64,000 nt of DNA from Chryseobacterium lactis (GTDB taxonomy: Bacteria; Bacteroidota; Bacteroidia; Flavobacteriales; Weeksellaceae): the NCBI RefSeq assembly GCF_003815875.1, contig NZ_CP033924.1, positions 992,001-1,056,000 on the forward strand. Direction: 5' to 3'. Each line of letters begins with the position of its first letter. The first letter of the stretch is position 1. This document shows, in pieces, positions 43,150-52,712 of this stretch. The notes under the pieces were generated by a model. It made no database searches. It worked only from the letters and a program-made list of their open reading frames with translations, and was not told the origin of the DNA. The position numbers were made by a program, and so were the translations under genes.

Positions 43150-44181
43150 ATGGAAAAGATTAAAGTAGCCGTAAACGGATATGGTGTCATTGGCAAACGG
43201 GTTGCCGATGCCGTACAGATGCAGGAAGACATGGAACTGTCAGGTGTATGTGATGTGGTAACTGACTGGCGCATTCAAATGGCGGTATTAAAAAAATATC
43301 CTGTGTTTGCTTCCGATGATACTTTTCAAATTAAGATGAACGAAGCCGGAATAAATTCATCAGGCACATTGAACGACCTGCTTGCATCATCAGATATTAT
43401 TGTGGATTGCACACCCAAGAAAATCGCTGCTCAAAATATAGAGCTTTATAAAAAACTTGGTAAAAAGTTTATTTTACAGGGAGGTGAAAAGCATGAAACA
43501 ACCGGTCATTCCTTTAGTGCCGAAAACAACTATGCCACTGCACTTAACCTTGATGCTACAAGAGTAGTTTCCTGCAACACTACATCCATTGTGAGAACAT
43601 TAACCGCCCTGAAGAATGCAGGCTTGCTCTTAAAAGCAAGAGGTACTCTACTTCGTCGTGCAACCGACCCATGGGAAAGTCATTTGACCGGGATTATGAA
43701 TACCCTAGTTCCCGAAAAAGAAATACCAAGTCATCAGGGGCCGGATGCGCAATCCGTTGACCCCTCTTTTGACGTTATCACATCAGCAGTTAAAGTACCG
43801 GAAACGTTAAGCCATCTACATTACTGGAATGTACAGTTGACCAGAAAGGCCGATAAGGAAGAAGTTTTGGATGCGTTCAATAAATCTACCAGAATTGCAA
43901 TGATTAAATACAGCGATGAGTTAGCCGCTAATAATACAGTTAAGGAATTAATGCTTGCAATAGGCCGCCCTTATGGAGATATGTATGAAGTAGCCTTGTG
44001 GCAAGACATGCTGAAAGTGGTTGGAGATGAAGTGTTCTATGCTTACCTAGTCGATAATCAGGCTATCGTAATCCCCGAAACCATTGACGCTATCCGTGCC
44101 CTAACCGGAATTGAACCAGACGCTGAAAAGTCGATACTTAAGACCAACGAAAGCCTTGGAGTTAAACAGAGTTTTTATTAG
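43150..44181 (+). CDS. Archaeal-type (type II) glyceraldehyde-3-phosphate dehydrogenase
   Basis: This 343-aa protein matches type II GAPDH. It has an N-terminal Rossmann motif KVAVNGYGVIGKRVADAV, the catalytic Cys in VSCNTTSIVRTL at about residue 142, LLRRATDPWESH, and the phosphate-binding region near NTLVPEKEIPSHQGPDAQ. This class oxidises GAP with NAD(P) and is standard in Archaea but rare in Bacteroidota. The usual bacterial GapA motif (SCTTN) is absent. It lies upstream of a class I aldolase, split from it by an IS1595-family insertion. Confidence 0.88.
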   Translation: MEKIKVAVNGYGVIGKRVADAVQMQEDMELSGVCDVVTDWRIQMAVLKKYPVFASDDTFQIKMNEAGINSSGTLNDLLASSDIIVDCTPKKIAAQNIELYKKLGKKFILQGGEKHETTGHSFSAENNYATALNLDATRVVSCNTTSIVRTLTALKNAGLLLKARGTLLRRATDPWESHLTGIMNTLVPEKEIPSHQGPDAQSVDPSFDVITSAVKVPETLSHLHYWNVQLTRKADKEEVLDAFNKSTRIAMIKYSDELAANNTVKELMLAIGRPYGDMYEVALWQDMLKVVGDEVFYAYLVDNQAIVIPETIDAIRALTGIEPDAEKSILKTNESLGVKQSFY

Positions 44182-44331
44182 GAGTAAGCAAAAAGTAAAT
44201 TATCAAATTAATAAAACGGAATGTTAAGGAAAATGGTTTTGTACCCTGCAAATATTTGTAAGACGCGCACTTCCGCAAATGCCTATTTCTAAAACAAATA
44301 GAAATTTAGGGATTAAATTAAAGTTTAAAAA

Positions 44332-45331
44332 AAATGAATCCTCGATATATTACCTAAATTTTGTAACTTAGTATCAAATAGTTATCATGAACCTACTCAA
44401 TTTCGTAGAGCAATATCCTGATGAGGCAAGTTGCAAATCAAAATGGAAAGAATTTCGGGACAAGCAAGGCGTAGAATGTCCCAAATGCGGCGGAAAGGAG
44501 CATTACTGGAAGCAAGACAAAGAGCAGTATGAGTGTAAAAACTGCAAATACCGGCAAAGTTTGCGCAGTAACACAGTGATGCACGGCAGCCAGCTGCCTT
44601 TCCGCTACTGGTTTATTGCGATGCATCTGCTTACCTCGACCAAAAAAAGTTTTTCGGCACTTGAGCTGCAACGGCAATTGGGACACAAATATTACAATCC
44701 TATATGGGAATTGCTGCATAAATTACGCGCTGCAATGGGCAACCGGGATGCCAATTATACGTTGTCTGATGTAATCGAATTGGATGAGGGCTTTTTTTCG
44801 ACAGAAATTCCCGATGAGGAAAAAGAAAAACCGTTAAAAAGAGGACGTGGAAGCCAAAAGAAAAGCAAGGTTCTGGTGATGGTGGAAAGCCGTCCCGTAG
44901 AAGAAAAAACCAGGAAAAAAGGAAAATCCAGACAAGTAGGATACCTGAAAATGAAAGTGATAAACGACTTGAAATCAGAAACGATAACTCCGTTGGTAAA
45001 AGAAAATGTGGAAGAAACTGCAACGATAGATTCGGACGATTCCACCTCATATACCAGATTGGGAGAAGTTGTGAAAGAGCATCGCCCAAAAGTAATTCCA
45101 AAGAAAGAGATTGGAAAAATGTTACCTTGGGTGCATATTGCAATCAGCAATGCCAAACGTATGCTGTTAGATGTTTTCCACGACATCAAACCGGAATATT
45201 TGCAAAGCTACCTCAATGAGTACTGCTACAAGTTCAACCGAAGATACTTTGGAGAATCCCTGTTCGACAGGCTTGTGGTAGCTTCTATATCTCAAAAAAA
45301 TAGTTTTAGGCATAATATCAAGTAGTCATTT
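44332..45331 (+). mobile_element. IS1595-family insertion sequence
   Basis: A 27-bp imperfect terminal inverted repeat (21/27 matches) is formed by 44332-44358 (ending GATATATTACCTAAA) and 45305-45331 (starting TTTAGGCATAATATC). It encloses one transposase gene whose stop lies inside the right repeat. The flanks are A-rich (TTTAAAAAAA on both sides), so a target duplication is plausible but its length is ambiguous. The right end lies 8 bp before the aldolase start. Confidence 0.75.
44387..45325 (+). CDS. IS1595-family transposase
   Basis: This 312-aa transposase has an N-terminal zinc ribbon (CPKCGGKEHYW, then YECKNCKYRQS). A helical region (LPFRYWFIAMHLLTSTKKSFSALELQRQLG) and the DDE-type ISXO2-like domain follow: ELDEGFF for the first Asp, TIDSDDSTSY for the second, and VFHDIKPEYLQSYLNEYCYKFNRR near the C terminus. 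All domains are present, so it is probably active. Confidence 0.9.
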   Translation: MNLLNFVEQYPDEASCKSKWKEFRDKQGVECPKCGGKEHYWKQDKEQYECKNCKYRQSLRSNTVMHGSQLPFRYWFIAMHLLTSTKKSFSALELQRQLGHKYYNPIWELLHKLRAAMGNRDANYTLSDVIELDEGFFSTEIPDEEKEKPLKRGRGSQKKSKVLVMVESRPVEEKTRKKGKSRQVGYLKMKVINDLKSETITPLVKENVEETATIDSDDSTSYTRLGEVVKEHRPKVIPKKEIGKMLPWVHIAISNAKRMLLDVFHDIKPEYLQSYLNEYCYKFNRRYFGESLFDRLVVASISQKNSFRHNIK

Positions 45332-45339
45332 AAAAAAAA

Positions 45340-46401
45340 ATGAAAATGAACGATAACATTGCAGACTTATTAGGCAAGAAGGCAGCCTTCTATTTGGATC
45401 ACGTTTGCCAAAAAATTACAAAAGATGAACTGCTGACTCCAGGCAAATACAGTCTGGAAAAGGTCTTTGGCGATAGCAACAGAAACCCGCAGGTTCTGCG
45501 GAGTCTCGCTCAACTTTATGGTCAGGGTAATCTTGGCGGCACGGGTTATCTGAGCATTCTTCCCGTTGATCAGGGTATTGAGCATAGTGCTGTGTACTCA
45601 TTTTATAAAAACCCCGACTATTTCGACCCTGAAAACATTTTAAAACTTGCACTCGAAGCCGGCTGTAACGGTGTGGCTTCTACCTTCGGCGGGTTAGCCT
45701 TGAATGCCCGAAAATATGCGCACAGAATCCCTTTCATTGTAAAGATTAATCACAATGAATTACTGAGCTTTCCAAATAAATATGACCAAACGCTATTTGG
45801 AAAAGTTAAAAACGCCTGGGATATGGGGGCCCTTGCCATAGGAGCAACCATCTATTTTGGTTCCGACGAAAGCGACAGGCAGATCACAGAAATTTCCGAG
45901 GCGTTTGAGCATGCCCATCAGCTCGGTATGGCGACTATATTATGGTGCTATCTTCGAAATGAGGCATTTAAAACAGCAGATCAGGATTATCACTCCGCTG
46001 CGGATTTGACAGGACAAGCCAATCATATCGGAGTAACAATTCAAGCTGATATTATTAAACAAAAATTGCCGACAAATAATTTTGGATTCAAAAACATTAA
46101 GTTCGGTAAATACGATGACACGATGTATGAGGCACTAACAACTCCCCACCCGATTGACCTCTGCAGGCTGCAGGTAGCGAACTGTTACATGGGCAAAATC
46201 GGATTAATTAACTCCGGTGGCGATTCAAAAGGTGAGTCAGATCTGCTTGAGGCCATTACAACAGCGGTCATCAACAAAAGAGCGGGCGGCACTGGACTGA
46301 TTATGGGACGGAAGGCATTTCAGCACCCGTTTAAAGACGGTGTGAACTTGCTACAAAGGGTACAGAATGTATATCTCGATAATAAAATAACAGTTGCCTA
46401 A
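45340..46401 (+). CDS. DhnA-type class I fructose-bisphosphate aldolase
   Basis: This 353-aa protein matches the DhnA/FbaB class I aldolase family: [45 protein letters not shown] and [22 protein letters not shown]. These Schiff-base enzymes cleave fructose-1,6-bisphosphate without a metal ion, unlike the zinc class II aldolase usual in bacteria. The start (ATG 45340, or 45346) lies just beyond the IS1595-family right end, so the native promoter may have been lost. With archaeal-type GAPDH it makes a consecutive glycolytic step pair. Confidence 0.88.
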   Translation: MKMNDNIADLLGKKAAFYLDHVCQKITKDELLTPGKYSLEKVFGDSNRNPQVLRSLAQLYGQGNLGGTGYLSILPVDQGIEHSAVYSFYKNPDYFDPENILKLALEAGCNGVASTFGGLALNARKYAHRIPFIVKINHNELLSFPNKYDQTLFGKVKNAWDMGALAIGATIYFGSDESDRQITEISEAFEHAHQLGMATILWCYLRNEAFKTADQDYHSAADLTGQANHIGVTIQADIIKQKLPTNNFGFKNIKFGKYDDTMYEALTTPHPIDLCRLQVANCYMGKIGLINSGGDSKGESDLLEAITTAVINKRAGGTGLIMGRKAFQHPFKDGVNLLQRVQNVYLDNKITVA

Positions 46402-46427
46402 AGTAAGTTTCAACAAACTATCAGAAA

Positions 46428-47270
46428 ATGAAGATTCCCATTAGCATCGTAAAAAAGTCCGGAGATATTGTCGTATTTGATGTCGAAAAACTCACTAATT
46501 CACTTAGGCGCGCGTCTGCTGGGGAAAACGTCATTCAGCAAATTGTTGGTGAGGTTCAGTCCACGATTTACGAGGGCATGACCACCTCAAAGATCTATAA
46601 AATTGCTTTTGATTTGTTAAAAAAATATTCCCGCGTAAGTGCTTCAAAATACAAACTCAAAACCGCACTCTTTGAATTGGGTCCCTCCGGTTTTCCCTTT
46701 GAAAAATTAGTGGGCAAACTGATGGCTCATGAAGGTTTTTCCACCCAGGTTGGGGTCATTGTTCAGGGAAATTGCGTGTCGCATGAAATAGATGTCATCG
46801 CTGACAAAGACGACCAGCACTGTTTTATTGAATGTAAATTTCACAGCGACCAAGGGAGATTTTGCAATGTAAAAATTCCTCTGTATGTCAATTCCAGATT
46901 TCTGGATGTAGAAAAACAGTGGAAAAAACAAAAAAGTAACGAAGGAAAAATATCTAAAGGAGGTGTGTACACCAATACAAGATTCACTTCTGATGCCACA
47001 CAATATGGGAAATGTGCAGGTTTACTAATGGCAAGCTGGGACTATCCTTTTGGGAACGGTTTAAAAGAGAGAATAGACAAATCCGGTTTGCACCCATTAA
47101 CCGCATTAACGACCCTGACAAAAAACGAAAAAACAAAATTGTTAGACCTCGGCTTAGTCCTGTGCAAAGAAATTTATGAAAACCCGGAGGTCTTAAACCA
47201 AATCGGTATTTCAAAACCTCGCCATAAAAACATTATAAAAGATGCAAAAGAATTATGCTCTTTACATTAA
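46428..47270 (+). CDS. ATP-cone domain fused to PD-(D/E)xK nuclease-like domain
   Basis: This 280-aa protein has an N-terminal ATP-cone at about residues 3-90 (VKKSGDIVVFDVEKLTNSLRRA; YKLKTALFELGPSGFPFEKLV), as in NrdR and ribonucleotide reductases. It is followed by an Mrr-like nuclease core: HEIDVIADKDDQHCFIECKFH gives the E-x-D...ExK active site at about residues 123-143. Such a fusion could cut DNA in response to ATP/dATP levels. It starts 26 bp after the aldolase and is 12 bp before the beta-CASP RNase gene, in one operon. No methylase partner is present. Confidence 0.8.
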   Translation: MKIPISIVKKSGDIVVFDVEKLTNSLRRASAGENVIQQIVGEVQSTIYEGMTTSKIYKIAFDLLKKYSRVSASKYKLKTALFELGPSGFPFEKLVGKLMAHEGFSTQVGVIVQGNCVSHEIDVIADKDDQHCFIECKFHSDQGRFCNVKIPLYVNSRFLDVEKQWKKQKSNEGKISKGGVYTNTRFTSDATQYGKCAGLLMASWDYPFGNGLKERIDKSGLHPLTALTTLTKNEKTKLLDLGLVLCKEIYENPEVLNQIGISKPRHKNIIKDAKELCSLH

Positions 47271-47282
47271 ACAATCTGACCA

Positions 47283-48656
47283 ATGAAAAACACTAAAATT
47301 ACCATTCATTTTTTGGGAGCTGCAGGAACAGTAACGGGTTCCAAATATTTAATCGATACAGGAGATCATCAACTCTTAATAGACTGCGGCCTTTTTCAAG
47401 GGTTAAAGGAATTACGGCTTAAAAACTGGGAATATCCGCCTGTGGACGTTTCAGCCATTGATGCCGTTTTATTGACTCATGGCCATTTCGACCACACAGG
47501 ATACCTTCCACGATTAATAAAATATGGTTTTAACGGACCAGTTTACGGAACAAATCCCACTTTGGATATTGCCACAATCATTCTGAATGACAGTGCCAAA
47601 ATCCAGGAACAGGAAGCGGCGCGAGCTAATAAAGAAGGTTACTCCAAACACAGTCCGGCAGAACCGCTGTATGGTGTGAAGGATGTAGCAAAAACCATTT
47701 CCCATTTTAAGGAGGTTCCACCATCACAGTGGATTCCGTTGTTTGAGGGCATCAGTGCCCGATTTCAGTACAATGGGCATATCTTGGGTTCTACTTTCAT
47801 AGAGCTGGAGATACATGAAAAACGTTTTGTTTTTTCCGGGGATATTGGACGCACAAATGATTTATTGTTGTTTCCACCCCTGAAACCAGAAAAGGCGGAT
47901 GTTCTTTTCATAGAGTCGACCTACGGAGGAAGGTTTCATCCGGATGAAGTGGAAGCGGTTCCGGAGATTGAAAAATTAGTCAACGACACCATTAACCGTG
48001 GAGGCAGCCTGTTTATCCCAAGTTTTTCGGTTGAACGTGCTCAACTGATGATGCTTATTTTATGGAGGTTGCTTAACGAAAATAAAATACCCAAAGTACC
48101 GATAATCATGGACAGTCCGATGGGAGCCAGCATACTCGATCTGTTTTACCGTACCAGAGATTGGCACCGGTTAACAACCGACGAATGTGATGAAATGTGC
48201 GATCATTTCACGGTGGTCAGCAGCTATCAGGAAACCATGGAGTTGCGGTCCGACAACAAACCAAAAATTGTTATCGCCGGCAGCGGGATGCTCACCGGTG
48301 GCAGAATGCTCAACTATCTTGAAACCCAGGCACAAAACCCTGATAATACCCTGCTTTTTGTCGGCTATCAGGCCGAAGGAACCCGTGGAAGAAAACTATT
48401 GGATGGTGAGAAAGAACTAAAAGTGTATGGAAAATGGGTTCCTTTCAATATGGAAATAGCGGAAATTGAAGGACTGTCTTCACATGCAGACCACAATGAA
48501 CTCCTTGGCTGGATGAATGGAATAACAAATATTCCGGAAAGAATTTTCATCGTACATGGGGAGAAGGAAGGCGCAGAAGCGCTGCAGCTGGGCATAAAAG
48601 AAACCTACGGCTGGGATTCCCAAATACCGCAACTTTATGATATTGAAGAATTATAA
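47283..48656 (+). CDS. Beta-CASP metallo-beta-lactamase RNase
   Basis: This 457-aa protein has the MBL core motifs (LLTHGHFDHTGYLPRL with HxHxDH; VFSGDIGR; FIHV-like IFIVHGEKEGAEAL). The beta-CASP insertion and RNA-specificity domain follow (GSGMLTGGRMLNYLE, LLFVGYQAEGTRGRKLLDG, VEGLSSHADHNELLGW). It is a predicted RNA endo/exonuclease of the Ysh1/CPSF-73 type. It lies between the ATP-cone nuclease and a P-loop protein with 9-12-bp spacings, suggesting a joint stress or defence role. Confidence 0.88.
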   Translation: MKNTKITIHFLGAAGTVTGSKYLIDTGDHQLLIDCGLFQGLKELRLKNWEYPPVDVSAIDAVLLTHGHFDHTGYLPRLIKYGFNGPVYGTNPTLDIATIILNDSAKIQEQEAARANKEGYSKHSPAEPLYGVKDVAKTISHFKEVPPSQWIPLFEGISARFQYNGHILGSTFIELEIHEKRFVFSGDIGRTNDLLLFPPLKPEKADVLFIESTYGGRFHPDEVEAVPEIEKLVNDTINRGGSLFIPSFSVERAQLMMLILWRLLNENKIPKVPIIMDSPMGASILDLFYRTRDWHRLTTDECDEMCDHFTVVSSYQETMELRSDNKPKIVIAGSGMLTGGRMLNYLETQAQNPDNTLLFVGYQAEGTRGRKLLDGEKELKVYGKWVPFNMEIAEIEGLSSHADHNELLGWMNGITNIPERIFIVHGEKEGAEALQLGIKETYGWDSQIPQLYDIEEL

Positions 48657-48665
48657 TTTGGAGAT

Positions 48666-49226
48666 ATGAATCATATAAGGGACAGTAAAATCAAGCATTC
48701 AGAAGAGACCAACTGGTATGTGATTACCGGCGGACCCAGTACCGGAAAAACAACGACCATTGATTTGCTTCAGAAGCAAGGTTACCATACGACAATAGAA
48801 CACGCAAGGCATTACATTGATACCATGCATAATGAAGGAAATTCCGTTAAAGAAATTAGAAGCAATAAGAAGAAATTTCAATTGGGCGTGTTAGATATGC
48901 AGATTGCCCAAGAAGGATCGCTCAATAAGGAGGATATGGTTTTTTTGGACAGGGCTATCCCGGACGCAATGGCTTATTATCAATTTTTAAACTTGGATTA
49001 TGATGAAAAGTTACTTAATGCCGTCAACGGGGTTTCCTACAAAAAAATCTTTATTTTAGACCGATTGCCTTTTACCAAAGACTATGCGAGAACCGAAAAT
49101 GAAGACGATCAAAAACTAATTCATCAGTTGATAATAGAAAGCTATACCAATCTCGGTTTCACTATCGTTTTTGTTCCGGTTTTGCCTCCCGAAGAAAGAG
49201 TGAAATTCATTTTAGATAATTTATGA
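48666..49226 (+). CDS. Small P-loop ATPase/kinase (AAA_28-like)
   Basis: This 186-aa protein has Walker A TGGPSTGKTTTIDLL at about residue 21, followed by HARHYIDTMHNEG, MVFLDRAIPDAMAYYQ and DRLPFTKDYARTENEDD. This is the pattern of AAA_28/NadR-kinase-like P-loop proteins that phosphorylate small molecules. It lies 9 bp after the beta-CASP RNase. The substrate is unknown. Confidence 0.78.
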   Translation: MNHIRDSKIKHSEETNWYVITGGPSTGKTTTIDLLQKQGYHTTIEHARHYIDTMHNEGNSVKEIRSNKKKFQLGVLDMQIAQEGSLNKEDMVFLDRAIPDAMAYYQFLNLDYDEKLLNAVNGVSYKKIFILDRLPFTKDYARTENEDDQKLIHQLIIESYTNLGFTIVFVPVLPPEERVKFILDNL

Positions 49227-49272
49227 ACAAAAAATATTCATCCAAATTGTTAACATATAAGAAATTATTATT

Positions 49273-49845
49273 ATGAAAAATTCAGAACATGATCACAACA
49301 TGCTTAAGGATACTGATTCAGCAACAGGCAATCATTCCAAACATGAAATGGAATCGGGCAAGGAGTCTGTACAGCACGCGCAAAAAAGCCATGCCTCTGC
49401 ATACAAAAAGTTATTTTGGATGCTTCTGATTTCCTTTATTTCAATGTTTATACTAATGTATGCGATGGTGGACAAGCTGGCTAACGTAATTCCAAACATA
49501 AACCAGTTATACATGGCAGGCCTGATGGCTTCTCCTATGTTAATCATCGAACTGCTGTTAATGGGGAAGATGTATCCCAACAAAAAACTCAATAAAATTC
49601 TTATGGGCCTCGGAGTGCTGATGATGGTGCTGTTTTGGTCCGGGATTCGGCAGCAGACAGCCGTGGGAGATGTCCAGTTTCTAAAGTCCATGATTCCACA
49701 CCATGCAGGGGCTATTCTTATGGTCGAAGAAAGTAATCTGGTCGATCCGGAAGTGAGAAAGTTGGGCGAGGAAATTATCAAAGCACAGGAGGAAGAAATT
49801 GCCGTCATGAGGGCGAAAATTAAGGAACTTCAAACCCGGAAGTAA
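49273..49845 (+). CDS. DUF305 membrane protein, His-rich
   Basis: This 190-aa protein has a His-rich N-terminal tail (HDHNMLKDTDSATGNHSKHE). Three transmembrane helices lie at about residues 47-68, 80-96 and 107-123. A DUF305 signature with FLKSMIPHHAGAILMVEESN follows, a His pair likely to bind copper. DUF305 proteins are frequent in copper islands. The gene lies 46 bp after the P-loop gene and 37 bp before copB. Confidence 0.8.
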   Translation: MKNSEHDHNMLKDTDSATGNHSKHEMESGKESVQHAQKSHASAYKKLFWMLLISFISMFILMYAMVDKLANVIPNINQLYMAGLMASPMLIIELLLMGKMYPNKKLNKILMGLGVLMMVLFWSGIRQQTAVGDVQFLKSMIPHHAGAILMVEESNLVDPEVRKLGEEIIKAQEEEIAVMRAKIKELQTRK

Positions 49846-49882
49846 TCTCAAATAGCAGAATTTAACGCAAAAAAATTGAATT

Positions 49883-52009
49883 ATGAAAAAATACACCTGT
49901 CCCATGCATCCCCAGATATTGAAGGACGAACCGGGGAAATGTCCACTTTGCGGAATGAACTTAATTCCCTTGGGAGGAACCGCCCGACCTGAAAAAGACG
50001 AACACAGCCATCATCATCAGAATCATGATCATCACTCAGAATCTGATAGTTCAGCGGCGGGATTTGACAAACATGCAGGTCATCATACTCCGGATTTCCT
50101 GAAGAGATTCTGGATCTCTTTGGCACTTACCGTTCCGGTCCTTCTGCTTTCTCATATGATTCAGCAGTGGCTTGGTTTCACAATTGCTTTTAACGGTGAT
50201 AAATATGTACTTCTGGTTTTGGGAAGTATTATTTATTTCTACGGTGGAATGCCTTTTTTCAAAGGGTTTTTGGGCGAAGTGAAAGCCGGAGCTATTGGGA
50301 TGATGACGCTCGTTGCTTTGGCGATTACCGTAGCTTATGTCTATTCCGTTGCAGTCGTATTCGGGCTGCCGGGCATGGATTTCTTCTGGGAACTTGCCAC
50401 CTTAATTGTGATCATGCTTCTTGGGCACTGGCTCGAGATGCGTTCGCAGATGGCTGCTTCAAAAGCGTTGCAATCTCTAGTTGCCTTACTACCAAATGAC
50501 GTAACCGTCGAGCAGAACGGAAGTCCGGTTAAAATAAAACTGGGACAGCTGAAAAACGGAGATACTGTAATCATAAGACCGGGCGAAAAAGTCGCCGCTG
50601 ACGGTCTGATTGTCGAGGGCACTTCTTACTTAAATGAAAGCATGCTGACGGGAGAAAGTGTTCCTGTAAGAAAAGAGTCCGGTGGAAAGGTTATCGCAGG
50701 GTCTATCAATGGAGACGGGGCTTTAAAGATAAAAGCAACAGGGGTTGGGAAGGATTCGTACCTCAATAAGGTCATTAATTTGGTTCAAGATGCTCAGGCA
50801 GCAAAGTCGAACACTCAGAATCTGGCGGATAAAGTAGCCAAATGGCTTACTATAGTAGCAATTGTGGTGGGAGTAGGAACTTTCGCTTACTGGTACATCA
50901 CCATGGGAGATTTGGCTTTTGCTCTGGAACGGATGGTAACGGTAATGGTAACAGCCTGCCCTCATGCTTTAGGAGTGGCAATCCCTCTGGTGGTGGCCAT
51001 TTCCACTACACTTTCAGCGACAAATGGTTTACTCATCAGAAACCGAACGGCTTTTGAAACCACGAGAAAATTATCGACCATTATTTTCGATAAAACCGGC
51101 ACCCTTACGAAAGGTTCCCACACCGTGCAGAAAATCATTCCTCTAACTGAGCACTATTCGGAAAACGATTTACTCCAGTATGCAGCGGCAGTGCAGCAGA
51201 ACTCCGAACATCATATTGCAAAAGGAATCATGCAGACCCTTTCCGAGAAAAAACTGGAGCTATGGAAGTCAGACAGTTTCCGCTACATGCAGGGAATTGG
51301 AGTGACAGGAATCGTAAACGGTAAATCGGTTGTCGCGGCTGGTCCTAATTATTTTGTTCAAAACAATAAACAGGTACCTGCCATTCCGGAAGAAATCAAC
51401 CAGGATGCAGAAACAGTGAACTTTATTCTGATTGATGACGTGCCCGTGGGTATTGTTTCTTTAGCAGATACCATTCGCGAAGGCGCAAAAGAAGCTATTG
51501 ACCAACTTCGAAGCATGAACATTAAATCATTCCTGCTTACAGGTGATAACGAAAAGGTAGCGGCGGCGGTGTCAAAGCAGTTAGGAATGGACGGATATTT
51601 GGCAAATGTACTTCCGCACCACAAACAGGAAAAAGTAAAAGAATTTCAGGATAAAGGGGAAATCGTTGCGATGACAGGTGACGGCGTAAATGATGCACCG
51701 GCTTTGGCAGCAGCAGATGTAGGCATTGCAGTTGGCAGCGGAACTGATGTTGCTGCCGAAACCGCAGATATTATTCTGGTCAACAGTGACCCTCGAGACG
51801 TGGTGAAAATGATAGATTTTGGAAAGAAAACCTACAGCAAGATGATCCAGAATCTCGTATGGGCAGTGGGCTACAACGTCGTGGCTATTCCACTTGCTGC
51901 GGGTGTTCTGTATCCTACATTTGTCCTGAGTCCCGCCATGGGCGCAGTGCTGATGAGTGTCAGTACCATCGTGGTCGCACTTAATGCAAGTTTGTTAAAA
52001 ATTAAATAA
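49883..52009 (+). CDS. copB: CopB-type copper-translocating P-type ATPase (CPH motif)
   Basis: This 708-aa P1B ATPase starts with a heavy-metal-binding domain ([17 protein letters not shown] ... CGMNLIP) and a His-rich stretch ([11 protein letters not shown]). The transmembrane Cys-Pro-His motif is at residues 359-361 ([13 protein letters not shown]), the phosphorylation site DKTGTLT near 403, and the hinge [16 protein letters not shown] near the C terminus. CPH marks the CopB subgroup, believed to export Cu(II)/Cu(I) or Ag. It lacks CxxC HMA domains, so it is not CopA. Confidence 0.9.
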   Translation: MKKYTCPMHPQILKDEPGKCPLCGMNLIPLGGTARPEKDEHSHHHQNHDHHSESDSSAAGFDKHAGHHTPDFLKRFWISLALTVPVLLLSHMIQQWLGFTIAFNGDKYVLLVLGSIIYFYGGMPFFKGFLGEVKAGAIGMMTLVALAITVAYVYSVAVVFGLPGMDFFWELATLIVIMLLGHWLEMRSQMAASKALQSLVALLPNDVTVEQNGSPVKIKLGQLKNGDTVIIRPGEKVAADGLIVEGTSYLNESMLTGESVPVRKESGGKVIAGSINGDGALKIKATGVGKDSYLNKVINLVQDAQAAKSNTQNLADKVAKWLTIVAIVVGVGTFAYWYITMGDLAFALERMVTVMVTACPHALGVAIPLVVAISTTLSATNGLLIRNRTAFETTRKLSTIIFDKTGTLTKGSHTVQKIIPLTEHYSENDLLQYAAAVQQNSEHHIAKGIMQTLSEKKLELWKSDSFRYMQGIGVTGIVNGKSVVAAGPNYFVQNNKQVPAIPEEINQDAETVNFILIDDVPVGIVSLADTIREGAKEAIDQLRSMNIKSFLLTGDNEKVAAAVSKQLGMDGYLANVLPHHKQEKVKEFQDKGEIVAMTGDGVNDAPALAAADVGIAVGSGTDVAAETADIILVNSDPRDVVKMIDFGKKTYSKMIQNLVWAVGYNVVAIPLAAGVLYPTFVLSPAMGAVLMSVSTIVVALNASLLKIK

Positions 52010-52016
52010 TCACAGG

Positions 52017-52712
52017 ATGAAATATATATTTTCGCTCTTCCTATTTATGGCAATGTCCATAAACAGTTATTCACAGAGCACCAAAACCGTGTACACCTGC
52101 CCGATGCATCCACAGGTCGTGAAATCAGCACCCGGTAACTGCCCCATTTGCGGCATGACACTGGTGAAGAAAACCGTTACTGAGAAAAAAACGGCGGCCA
52201 AATCCGCAGCTGCTCCTAAAAAAGTTACAGCAGTTAAAAAAACTACGGCTAAGAAACCTGAAATTACCGCTGCAAAAACAAAGACGGTAACGGAAGTTAA
52301 AAAAACGATCCTGCCAAAGGCTAAACAAACACCGAAAGATCCAGCCGCCGTTAAGACCCCACAACATCAAACTTCAGATCATAATCAGCATGAAGCTGCG
52401 CAAAAAAGTTACACATGTCCGATGCACCCCGAGGTCGTTTCAGACAAACCCGGACAGTGTCCGAAATGCGGAATGAATCTGGTCCCTCAGAAGGAAAGCG
52501 GCCGGCATCAGTCTACCGGCAAAACCCCGGAACATCAAACTTCAGATGCGCATCAGCATGAAGAAGCGCAAAAGATGTACACCTGCCCGATGCATCCCGA
52601 GGTGATATCGGACAAACCCGGAAAGTGTCCCAAGTGCGGTATGAATCTGGTGCCTCAAAAAAGGAAAGAAGGAAGATCATTCTGCACACGGAAACATGCA
52701 GATACATGGTGA
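52017..52712 (+). CDS. Secreted protein with three heavy-metal-binding domains, frameshifted from the oxidase
   Basis: This 231-aa product has a signal peptide ([13 protein letters not shown]) and three copies of the YTCPMHP...CGMNLV domain, starting near residues 26, 132 and 188. They are joined by Lys/Ala/Pro and His-rich linkers. After the third domain, an A6 run at 52657-52662 appears to hold one base too many. The frame used by the downstream oxidase continues naturally as [10 protein letters not shown]. The ORF overlaps the oxidase by 17 bp. Intact, this would be the signal and metal-binding head of one fused oxidase. Confidence 0.82.
   Translation: MKYIFSLFLFMAMSINSYSQSTKTVYTCPMHPQVVKSAPGNCPICGMTLVKKTVTEKKTAAKSAAAPKKVTAVKKTTAKKPEITAAKTKTVTEVKKTILPKAKQTPKDPAAVKTPQHQTSDHNQHEAAQKSYTCPMHPEVVSDKPGQCPKCGMNLVPQKESGRHQSTGKTPEHQTSDAHQHEEAQKMYTCPMHPEVISDKPGKCPKCGMNLVPQKRKEGRSFCTRKHADTW

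Noticed and set aside
52657..52662. Programmed -1 ribosomal frameshift at the A6 run
   Set aside because: Joining the two frames needs a +1 (or -2) shift, so a classical -1 slippery site does not explain it; a one-base insertion or transcript slippage fits better.
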